From contig JAKJFB010000229.1 of the NCBI GenBank assembly GCA_022705125.1, positions 1-5,194 on the forward strand: a DNA stretch of 5,194 nt. The letters run 5' to 3'. Position 1 is the stretch's first letter, and each line of letters starts with the position of its first letter. The position numbers and the translations under genes are program-made. Positions 1 to 5,194 of the stretch are shown piece after piece. The stretch is from Pseudomonadota bacterium. GTDB taxonomy: Bacteria > Pseudomonadota > Gammaproteobacteria > Pseudomonadales > UBA5518. The notes under the pieces are model-generated. The model saw only the letters and a program-made list of their open reading frames with translations. It was not told the origin of the DNA and searched no databases.

Positions 1-934
1 AATCGAGTACCAGCGGCCGGATCTTGGTGCGCAGGAAGTGGTCCGGGCAGGAGGTGCCCAGCGCGGCGAGCGGCCCGAGGCGCGCGGAATTCACGAACTC
101 CAGTACCGGGGGCGAGTCGTCGAAGTGCCCGACCTTGTGCTGTCCGGCGCTGATGCGCCCGCGGATGCGCGGCATCAGCGCGGCGGCGATGCGGCGTCGT
201 TCGGCGGCCTCGGTGATGCCCGCATGGCGTGGCCCGCCGAAAGCTTCGGCCTTGCCGTGGGCGGCCAGCCATTGCGCGGCGCGGCGCACGATGCGCAGTG
301 TCGTCTCGTAGCAGGCCCGCGAACTCTCGCCCCAGGTGAACAGGCCGTGGCCTTCCAGAACGGCCCCGCAGTACTGCGGGTTCTCGCGTGCGAGCCGCTC
401 CAGTTTCAGGCCGAGGTCGAAGCCCGGGCGCTGCCATGCCAGCCAGCCGATCTCGCTCCCGAAGATCTCCGCGCTCAGCTCGCGGCTGCGCTGCGTACAG
501 GCAATGGCGATCACGGCGTCCGGGTGCACGTGGTCGACGTGTGCGTGAGGGATGAAGGCATGCAGTGGCGTGTCGATGCTGGCGGCGCGCGGATTGAGGC
601 CGAAGGTGCAGTGCGGCAGGTAGCCGACCATCTCGTCCTCGTGCGCGAGGCCGCGGTAGAGCGTCTTCAGTTGCTCGAGCCTTGGCAGATAGAGCGTGGC
701 GAATCCGTCCAGTTTCATGCTGCCCAGATCCCCGCCGGAGCCCTTGACCCACAGCACGGTCTCCTCGGCACCGCTCAGCGGGTCCGTGCCGGGCAGCTTC
801 GCGGAGGTGTTGCCGCCGCCGAAGTTGGTGATGCGCAGATCCCGGCCCAGCAGGTTCGAGCGATAGAGAAGCAGTTGCGGGTCGTCCAGGGAGGCCGCGT
901 GCGCGTCATCCCAGAGATTCTCGATGGGCTGCAA
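1..934 (-). CDS. rhaD: Bifunctional rhamnulose-1-phosphate aldolase / short-chain dehydrogenase, N-terminal part (runs off left edge)
   Basis: Translating the minus strand from 934 gives 311 uninterrupted residues of a class II (zinc) aldolase. Recognisable blocks are LLLYRSNLLG and ITNFGGGNTSAK near the N-terminus, LWVKGSGGDLG (about 62-72), PHCTFGLNPRAASIDTPLHA (about 110-129), the metal-site motif HVDHVHPDAV (132-141, with His132, His135 and His137), LEGHGLFTWG with His196, and CPDHFLRTKIRP (296-307). This set is typical of the cytosolic aldolase-dehydrogenase fusion (also called RhaEW), about 700 residues long. The family cleaves L-rhamnulose-1-phosphate to DHAP and L-lactaldehyde, which its C-terminal SDR domain oxidises. 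Only the aldolase half is present, so the SDR half is inferred. The start is TTG at 934-932: GGAG lies 8 nt upstream (complement of 943-946), an in-frame TAG lies further upstream, and the first in-frame ATG is codon 73, inside conserved sequence. It is transcribed divergently from the regulator. Confidence 0.9.
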   Translation of the reverse strand, partial: MQPIENLWDDAHAASLDDPQLLLYRSNLLGRDLRITNFGGGNTSAKLPGTDPLSGAEETVLWVKGSGGDLGSMKLDGFATLYLPRLEQLKTLYRGLAHEDEMVGYLPHCTFGLNPRAASIDTPLHAFIPHAHVDHVHPDAVIAIACTQRSRELSAEIFGSEIGWLAWQRPGFDLGLKLERLARENPQYCGAVLEGHGLFTWGESSRACYETTLRIVRRAAQWLAAHGKAEAFGGPRHAGITEAAERRRIAAALMPRIRGRISAGQHKVGHFDDSPPVLEFVNSARLGPLAALGTSCPDHFLRTKIRPLVLD

Positions 935-975
935 GGGCGAGTCTCCAGCGGCAGGCGTTGGGTAAGGGTTCCTAG

Positions 976-1003
976 GCTATACGATCGAAACGGCCAAAAG
1001 CAA
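976..1003 (-). promoter_or_regulatory. Candidate sigma70-type promoter for the aldolase gene
   Basis: Read on the minus strand, a TATAGC -10-like hexamer (complement of 976-981) lies 16 nt downstream of a TTGCTT -35-like hexamer (complement of 998-1003). A start near 969 would leave a leader of about 35 nt before the TTG start codon. The -35 element lies inside the tandem CAAAAGCAAT repeat, so a repressor bound there would block RNA polymerase. The hexamer matches are partial and the call is by eye. Confidence 0.4.
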
Positions 1004-1025
1004 TCAAAAGCAATCAAGATATTGC
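995..1025. promoter_or_regulatory. Candidate operator for the DeoR-family regulator: tandem decamer repeat plus inverted arm
   Basis: Two perfect head-to-tail copies of CAAAAGCAAT occupy 995-1004 and 1005-1014, followed by a partial third copy beginning CAAG. The second GCAAT (1010-1014) is also mirrored by ATTGC at 1021-1025 across a 6-nt spacer, giving GCAAT-N5-GCAAT-N6-ATTGC. The 10-bp period places the copies on about the same face of the helix. DeoR-family repressors commonly bind repeated A-rich half-sites of this look, and a DeoR-family gene starts 65 bp away. Binding is inferred from position and pattern. Confidence 0.55.
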
Positions 1026-1050
1026 AAATCGGATCAGACTCGATTAAGGT
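1022..1050 (+). promoter_or_regulatory. Weak candidate promoter for the regulator-kinase-permease operon
   Basis: TTGCAA at 1022-1027 is followed after 17 nt by TAAGGT at 1045-1050. The first hexamer resembles a -35 box and the second is only a poor -10 match. An imperfect dyad, AATCG (1027-1031) and CGATT (1041-1045), lies between them. The spacing and the position upstream of the 1090 start are suitable, but the sequence match is weak and another promoter in 1000-1085 is possible. Confidence 0.22.
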
Positions 1051-1089
1051 CGCCGAATCCCTGCCAGGTCCGGTACGGACGGGAAGCCC

Positions 1090-1929
1090 ATGCTGGAGCA
1101 GCAACGTCATCGCCTCATCCTCGACCTGCTCGAGGAACGACAGTTCGTACGCCTGCAGGAACTGGTCGAGGCGTTGAATGCCTCGCCGGCCACTGTCCGG
1201 CGCGACATCAACAAGCTCGCCGAAGAAGGGCTGCTGACGAAAATCCACGGTGGCGCGCAGCTGGCGACGTCCGAGGCCGCCGCCAGGACGCCGCGCCAGC
1301 AATTGCAGGGCGCGGCCTTCCTGGCGAACCTGGAGCGGCACGTGGCCGAAAAGCGCGCGATCGCCCAGCGCGCCGTGGCGCTGTGTCAGGACGGCGAGAC
1401 CATCCTGGTCAACGGCGGCAGCTCGACGTTCATGATGGCCGAGTTCCTGTGCGCGCGTGACATCAACGTGCTGACGAATTCATTCGCGCTGGCCGGCGTC
1501 CTGCTCGAGTCGGGAAAGTGCCGCGTCACGCTGCCGGGCGGCGAGCTCTACCGCAAGCAGAACATCATCGTGAGCGCCTTCGAGGACGACCTCATCCAGC
1601 GCTATCACGGCAGCCGCATGTTCATGGGCACGCCGGGCATCGGCGTACACGGCGTGATGGAATCCGACCCTCTGCTGATCCAGGCCGAGCAGAAGCTGCT
1701 GCGCCAGGCCGAACAACTCGTGGTGCTCGCCGACAGCAGCAAGATCGGTGCGCGCGGGCAACTGGTGTTCTGCCCGCTAGGGGAGGTCGACATCCTGATC
1801 ACCGACAGCGGCATCGACGCCGGTTCGCGCAGGCTCTTCGAGGAGGCCGGCATCGAACTCATCGTGGTCGAGCCGGCGACGGATGCATCGCAGCGTGATG
1901 CGCGGGGACCGGAGCGCGCCATCGCATGA
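1090..1929 (+). CDS. rhaR: DeoR-family transcriptional repressor, probable rhamnose regulator
   Basis: The 279-residue product has the normal length and architecture of DeoR-family sugar regulators. An N-terminal winged helix-turn-helix (about 5-56) includes the family signature ASPATVRRDINKLAEEGLL followed by the wing KIHGGA. A C-terminal sugar-phosphate-isomerase-like sensor domain (about 85-260) has VNGGSST (107-113), the usual phosphate-binding loop, then LPGGELYR, ADSSKIG (215-221) and ITDSGID (237-243). Such proteins usually repress catabolic genes and are released by a phosphorylated pathway intermediate. The ATG at 1090 is preceded by a GGGA-type ribosome binding site (1081-1084). It is the first gene of an operon with the kinase, overlapping it by 4 nt, and is divergent from the aldolase, so autoregulation and control of both directions through 935-1089 are likely. 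In Rhizobium a DeoR-type RhaR has the same role; the ligand here is inferred. Confidence 0.88.
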   Translation: MLEQQRHRLILDLLEERQFVRLQELVEALNASPATVRRDINKLAEEGLLTKIHGGAQLATSEAAARTPRQQLQGAAFLANLERHVAEKRAIAQRAVALCQDGETILVNGGSSTFMMAEFLCARDINVLTNSFALAGVLLESGKCRVTLPGGELYRKQNIIVSAFEDDLIQRYHGSRMFMGTPGIGVHGVMESDPLLIQAEQKLLRQAEQLVVLADSSKIGARGQLVFCPLGEVDILITDSGIDAGSRRLFEEAGIELIVVEPATDASQRDARGPERAIA

Positions 1930-3344
1930 GTCACTCGCTGGTCTTCGACATCGGCAAGACCAACGCGAAGGCACTCGTTTTCGATGCGGGGCTCGAGTGC
2001 GTGTACCGCGCGCAACGAGCGAGCGAAGTCATCGCTGCAGGCAGCTATCCGCATCTCGACGTCAACCGGCTGTGGGAGTGGATGCTCGGGTCGATGCGCG
2101 ATGCTGCCGCGCGCTTTCGTATCGGGCGGCTGAACGTTGCCACGCATGGCGCCACCGCGGCGCTCATCGACCCGACGCTCGGTGAGGACGGGCTGGTCCT
2201 GCCGGTGCTCGACTATGAATTCGACGGTCCTGCAGGCGCCACCGGCTACGACTCGCTGCGTCCGGCCTTCGCCGAAACCCTGTCGCCCGCGCTCCCGGCC
2301 GGACTGAACCTCGGCCGCCAGCTGTGGTGGCAGCAGCAGTGCTTTCCCGCGGAATTCGCGCGGACAGGCGCGATCCTGATGTACCCGCAGTACTGGACCT
2401 GGCGCCTGAGCGGCGCATTGACCGGCGAGTACACATCGCTCGGTTGCCATACCGACCTGTGGGCGCCGCGGGAGCGGGACTACTCGTCGCTTGTTCGTTC
2501 GCGGGCCTGGAGCGCGAAGTTCCCGCGTGTCGTCTCGCCGTGGGTTGCTCCTGCCAGCCTGCGCGAAGTGATCGCGCGCGCGACCGGCTTGCCGGGTGAC
2601 TGCGCGGTGTACGCCGGCGTGCACGACAGCAATGCCGGCTTCGCGCGGCATCTGCGCGCCGCGCAGGCACGCCCCTTCGTGCTGGTATCGACGGGTACCT
2701 GGGTCGTCTGCATGGCCTCGGCCGCTACGGTGCAGCGGCTGGATCCGGCGCGCGACATGCTGGCCAATGTCGACGTGAACGGGGACCCGGTGGCGTGTGC
2801 GCGTTTCATGGGCGGGCGGGAATACGCGAGGATCTGCGAGCTGACCTCGAGCGATCCCGCGCAACCGGTCACGCTGGATCAGGTCCAGGCGACAGTCGAT
2901 TCGGGGATTTTCGCGCTGCCGGATTTCAGCGGCGGCAGCGGTCCTTGTGCCGGCCGGGAAGGGCGGATCACCGGGCAGCCAGCGCACGGCGCGGCGCTGG
3001 CTACCCTTTACGTCGCGCTGATGATCGAGCTCGCGCTCGAACTGCTCGATGCACCGGGCGCGGTGCTGATCGAGGGTGCGTTCGGCGCGGATCCGCTGCT
3101 GTGCTCCCTGGTGGCCGCGTTGTGCGCGCGGCCCGTGTATCTGTCGGGCGCGACGGATGCCACGGCGCTCGGCGCGGCGATGCTGTGCCACTGGGATATC
3201 GAGCCCGAGCCCGCACGGCGCGAGCCCTGCGAGCCATGCGCCGTACGTGGGCTGCAGGCGTATCGCGCACGCTGGCGCGAGGGTCTCGCGCCCGCTGATC
3301 GCGTTTCGCCAACGACGCGCAAGGCGCCCGGAGCGCAGCGATGA
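1926..3344 (+). CDS. rhaK: FGGY-family carbohydrate kinase, probable L-rhamnulokinase
   Basis: The 472-residue cytosolic protein has the two actin-like ATPase domains of FGGY kinases. DIGKTNAK (8-15) is the first phosphate loop, LDYEFDG (95-101) lies in the sugar-side region, and YAGVHDSNAG (229-238) holds Asp234, the likely catalytic base. STGTW (255-259) is the second phosphate loop, and DATALGAAM (411-419) is the adenosine region near the C-terminus. Length is normal for the family. The DIGKTNAK start and overall pattern recall the rhizobial RhaK type more than E. coli RhaB. The expected reaction is ATP-dependent phosphorylation of L-rhamnulose at O-1, supplying the substrate of the neighbouring aldolase; fuculose or another ketose remains possible. 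The ATG at 1926 overlaps the regulator stop as ATGA, and its own stop overlaps the permease start the same way, so translation is probably coupled. The last 40 or so residues are polar, Arg-rich and probably poorly conserved. Confidence 0.85.
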   Translation: MSHSLVFDIGKTNAKALVFDAGLECVYRAQRASEVIAAGSYPHLDVNRLWEWMLGSMRDAAARFRIGRLNVATHGATAALIDPTLGEDGLVLPVLDYEFDGPAGATGYDSLRPAFAETLSPALPAGLNLGRQLWWQQQCFPAEFARTGAILMYPQYWTWRLSGALTGEYTSLGCHTDLWAPRERDYSSLVRSRAWSAKFPRVVSPWVAPASLREVIARATGLPGDCAVYAGVHDSNAGFARHLRAAQARPFVLVSTGTWVVCMASAATVQRLDPARDMLANVDVNGDPVACARFMGGREYARICELTSSDPAQPVTLDQVQATVDSGIFALPDFSGGSGPCAGREGRITGQPAHGAALATLYVALMIELALELLDAPGAVLIEGAFGADPLLCSLVAALCARPVYLSGATDATALGAAMLCHWDIEPEPARREPCEPCAVRGLQAYRARWREGLAPADRVSPTTRKAPGAQR

Positions 3345-4654
3345 CGAAATCGGACCGCAATCCCCTGCGCTTCGCGTTCCTGATGGTCGCCAGCCTGTTT
3401 TTCATCTGGGGGTTCTGCCATGCCATGCTGGATGTGCTGAACAAGCACTTCCAGGACATCCTGCACGTCAGCAAGACGCAATCGGGGTTCATCCAGACGT
3501 CCGTCTTCGGTGCGTACTTCCTGATGGCGCTGCCCTCGGCCCTGCTGATCCGGCGCATCGGCTACCAGCGCGGCATCCTGGTGGGCCTGGCAGTGCTGGC
3601 AATAGGGGCATTCCTGTTCATCCCCGCAGGATTGGTCTTCAAGACCTTCTGGTCGTTCCTGCTCGCGCTGTTCGTGCTTTCCAGCGGTCTGGCGTGCATC
3701 GAGACCGCGGCGAATCCCTACGTTACGGTGCTCGGCCCGAAGGACGCGGCGGCGGGCCGGCTGTCCACCGCACAGGCATTCAACTCCGTGGCCTACATCA
3801 TCGCGCCCACGGTGGGCGGCGCCTTCATCTTTGGACAGCCCCAGCAAGCCGGAGCGGCGGCGGACTTTCACTCGCTGGTCGTGCCCTACGTCGTGCTCGG
3901 CTGCGTGGTGCTGCTGGTGTTCGGGGCGTTTTCGCTCGTGAAGCTGCCGGGCATCGACGGCGAATCCGGCGAGGCCGCCGCGGCCGACGAACCCCCGCTT
4001 CACCGGGTGCCGCTGCTGCGCCAACCGCATTTTGTCTGGGGCGTCGGCACGCAATTCCTCTACGTCGCCGCACAGGTCGGCGTGAACGCGTTTGCACTGA
4101 ACTACATCCTGGAGAACGCGATCACGAGGGACGCATCGGGCGCCGTCCTCACGGCGCCGCTGTTCGCCTGGTACGCCGGCATCACGAACGCGGCGCGACC
4201 CGAAGCCACGGCGGCCTACGTGATCACGATCGCGATGGTGCTCTATGCCGTCGGGCGTTTCTCGGGCGCGCTGATCACGCGCTTGATCAAGCCGCATCTG
4301 CTGCTCGCGCTCTACGGTCTCCTGAATTCGATCGTGATCCTGTTCGTGATGGCGGACATAAAGCACGTCTCCTGGATGATCCTGCCGTTGTGCTGGCTGT
4401 TCATGTCGATCATGTTTCCGTTCATCTTCGCGATGAGCCTGCGCAACCTCGGCCCGCAAACGAAACTTGCGGCTTCGTTCCTGATCATGTCGATCGTGGG
4501 CGGTGCGATTTCCCCGCCGCTCATGGGCTGGCTCGCGGACCGTTACGACAGCATGGCGATCTGCTTCGTCCTGCCGCTGGCCGGATTCGTCGCGCCTGCG
4601 GTTTATGGACTGCTGTATCCACGCTTGCTGGAGAAATCCGCGCGTGCAGCATGA
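3341..4654 (+). CDS. FucP-type MFS sugar:H+ symporter, probable inner-membrane rhamnose (6-deoxysugar) permease
   Basis: The 437-residue, strongly hydrophobic protein has about 12 membrane segments. Family marks are FFIWGFCHAMLDVLNKHFQ (20-38), IETAANPYVTVLGP (120-133), QAFNS (145-149), GRFSG (305-309), FPFIFAMSLRNLG (359-371) and TKLAASFLIMSIVGGAI (374-390). These match the FHS/FucP group, which takes up L-fucose, glucose or galactose with protons. Asp31 and Glu121 align with E. coli FucP Asp46 and Glu135, needed for proton-coupled transport, and Trp23 with Trp38. Other substrate-site positions differ: the Trp278 equivalent is Asn249 and the Asn43 equivalent is Ala28. A charged loop at about 203-222 fits the cytoplasmic link between the two six-helix halves. 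The start at 3341 overlaps the kinase stop (ATGA) and has GGAG at 3330-3333. Family assignment is firm; rhamnose as substrate is inferred from the operon. Confidence 0.87.
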   Translation: MTKSDRNPLRFAFLMVASLFFIWGFCHAMLDVLNKHFQDILHVSKTQSGFIQTSVFGAYFLMALPSALLIRRIGYQRGILVGLAVLAIGAFLFIPAGLVFKTFWSFLLALFVLSSGLACIETAANPYVTVLGPKDAAAGRLSTAQAFNSVAYIIAPTVGGAFIFGQPQQAGAAADFHSLVVPYVVLGCVVLLVFGAFSLVKLPGIDGESGEAAAADEPPLHRVPLLRQPHFVWGVGTQFLYVAAQVGVNAFALNYILENAITRDASGAVLTAPLFAWYAGITNAARPEATAAYVITIAMVLYAVGRFSGALITRLIKPHLLLALYGLLNSIVILFVMADIKHVSWMILPLCWLFMSIMFPFIFAMSLRNLGPQTKLAASFLIMSIVGGAISPPLMGWLADRYDSMAICFVLPLAGFVAPAVYGLLYPRLLEKSARAA

Positions 4655-4819
4655 ATTGCTCGCGAACCGGGGAACGGCGGCGCAGCGCTCGGGGCGCGAA
4701 GCCTGTCGCGAGTTCTGCTTTTGCCCGGCTGTTTCCATAACTGCTTGCTGTGGCGCGCTGTGCCGCGTCGTCTCGTGTGCTGACAACGACAATGTGTACC
4801 CACTCAGGGAGATGAACTC
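4655..4819 (+). other. Intergenic gap between permease and TonB-dependent receptor
   Basis: These 165 bp contain no plausible gene. A small hairpin, CGCGA (4695-4699) with TCGCG (4706-4710) around a 6-nt loop, precedes the short T run of CTTTT (4718-4722). It is too weak to call a terminator with confidence. No pair of promoter hexamers at good spacing stands out. The receptor may be read through from the operon or use a promoter not recognisable by eye. Confidence 0.5.
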
Positions 4820-5194
4820 ATGAAAAGACAACCGTCCAATTCGATCCATTGCGCCTCCGTCGGGTCGTTCTCGCAAGGTACGCGTCTGCGGCGCAATGCG
4901 CTGTTCCTCGGCATCGCTGCCAGCGTGGCTGTTGCGCAACCCACCCTCGGTCAGCCTGCCGCGGGGGGGCAGGAACTGGAGGAAATCATCGTCACCGCGA
5001 CCCGTCGCGAGCAGAGCGTGCAGGACGTGGCGGTCTCGATCACCGCACTGAGCGGAGAGCAGCTGGAAAAACTGAAGTTCTTCGAGTTCGAGGACATGGC
5101 CGCCGCGACGCCGGGGCTCTCGATGACCAGCACGGCACGCGAGCCCGGGGTGATCGCGGTGCGAGGCATCGGTTTTGCGCCCAACTCCTCGGCG
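4820..5194 (+). CDS. TonB-dependent outer-membrane receptor, N-terminal part (runs off right edge)
   Basis: The reading frame is open for 125 codons to the window end. Residues 1-25 are a long polar, basic N-region. Residues 26-39 (NALFLGIAASVAVA) form the hydrophobic core of a Sec signal peptide, with likely cleavage after AVA at 39. The segment ELEEIIVTATRREQSVQDV (52-70) is the TonB-box-like lead-in typical of this receptor class. The start of the plug domain follows: VSITALSGEQLEKL, then MAAATPGLSM and VIAVRGIG. Full-length relatives are usually 700-1000 residues with a 22-strand barrel, absent here because of truncation. The ATG at 4820 has AGGGAGA at 4806-4812, about 7 nt upstream. Its position after the permease suggests import of a rhamnose-containing glycan or glycoside across the outer membrane, but receptor N-termini do not reveal the ligand. 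Confidence 0.9.
   Translation, partial: MKRQPSNSIHCASVGSFSQGTRLRRNALFLGIAASVAVAQPTLGQPAAGGQELEEIIVTATRREQSVQDVAVSITALSGEQLEKLKFFEFEDMAAATPGLSMTSTAREPGVIAVRGIGFAPNSSA

Noticed and set aside
1027..1045. AATCG-N9-CGATT dyad as a second operator
   Set aside because: Five-base arms with a 9-nt spacer are common by chance and there is no second copy; mentioned only with the weak promoter.
38..1177. 379-residue plus-strand open frame across the left end
   Set aside because: It is antisense to the aldolase, whose motifs are unmistakable, and runs across the divergent control region into the regulator gene in another frame.
1605..3191. 528-residue minus-strand open frame opposite the regulator and kinase
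   Set aside because: Low-complexity Arg/Ala/His-rich translation without family motifs; fully antisense to two well-supported genes.
1..4654. Reading the locus as L-fucose utilisation because of the FucP-like permease
   Set aside because: The aldolase is the long bifunctional type with CPDHFLRTKIRP, characteristic of rhamnulose-1-phosphate aldolase-dehydrogenases and not the short FucA. The FGGY kinase also looks RhaK-like. Fucose is kept only as an alternative for the permease.
4695..4722. Possible Rho-independent terminator after the permease
   Set aside because: The stem is only 5 bp with a 6-nt loop, and the following T run is short and not adjacent, so it is too weak to list as a terminator.
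3076..4740. 554-residue plus-strand open frame overlapping kinase and permease
   Set aside because: Arg/Ala/Gly-rich out-of-frame translation of the permease region with no membrane segments or motifs.
3008..4939. 643-residue open frame on the minus strand opposite the kinase end, permease and receptor start
   Set aside because: The translation is rich in Arg, His, Gln and Glu with no recognisable domain, and it lies antisense to a clear FucP-family gene. It is the usual GC-rich third-position shadow.

Overview
This GC-rich window holds most of a compact sugar-catabolism and uptake locus, best read as L-rhamnose (6-deoxy-sugar) utilisation. The organism is probably a free-living, polysaccharide-degrading Gram-negative proteobacterium. 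The evidence is the high GC with strong third-position bias, a TonB-dependent outer-membrane receptor of the type expanded in Sphingomonadales, Caulobacterales and several gammaproteobacterial groups, and a rhizobial-style set of rhamnose enzymes. The genus cannot be fixed from this sequence.

Layout. (1) Bases 1-934, minus strand: N-terminal 311 residues of a bifunctional rhamnulose-1-phosphate aldolase/short-chain dehydrogenase. It starts at a TTG codon and runs off the left edge. (2) 935-1089: divergent control region with a tandem 10-bp repeat (CAAAAGCAAT twice) and an inverted GCAAT/ATTGC arm. It sits over the likely aldolase promoter and is a good operator candidate for the adjacent regulator. 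(3) 1090-1929, plus: DeoR-family repressor. (4) 1926-3344, plus: FGGY-family sugar kinase, probable rhamnulokinase. (5) 3341-4654, plus: FucP-type MFS sugar:H+ symporter. (6) 4655-4819: short intergenic gap without a convincing terminator or promoter. (7) 4820-5194, plus: N-terminus of a TonB-dependent receptor that runs off the right edge.

How the parts fit. Genes 3, 4 and 5 overlap by ATGA at both junctions, so they form a tightly coupled operon whose first gene is its own regulator. The TonB receptor would bring a rhamnose-containing saccharide across the outer membrane and the FucP-like permease would carry the monosaccharide across the inner membrane. An isomerase not in this window (expected near the aldolase) would make L-rhamnulose. 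The FGGY kinase would phosphorylate it, and the aldolase/dehydrogenase would split it to DHAP and L-lactaldehyde and oxidise the latter. The regulator-kinase-aldolase combination resembles the Rhizobium rhaR/rhaK/rhaD system, but with an MFS permease and a TonB receptor where rhizobia use an ABC importer. The rhamnose assignment rests mainly on the aldolase; kinase and permease sequences alone could serve a related sugar.

No RNA gene, CRISPR array or mobile element was seen. The enzymes are known families. The unusual points are the operator-like repeat, the swapped transporter and its altered substrate-site residues.
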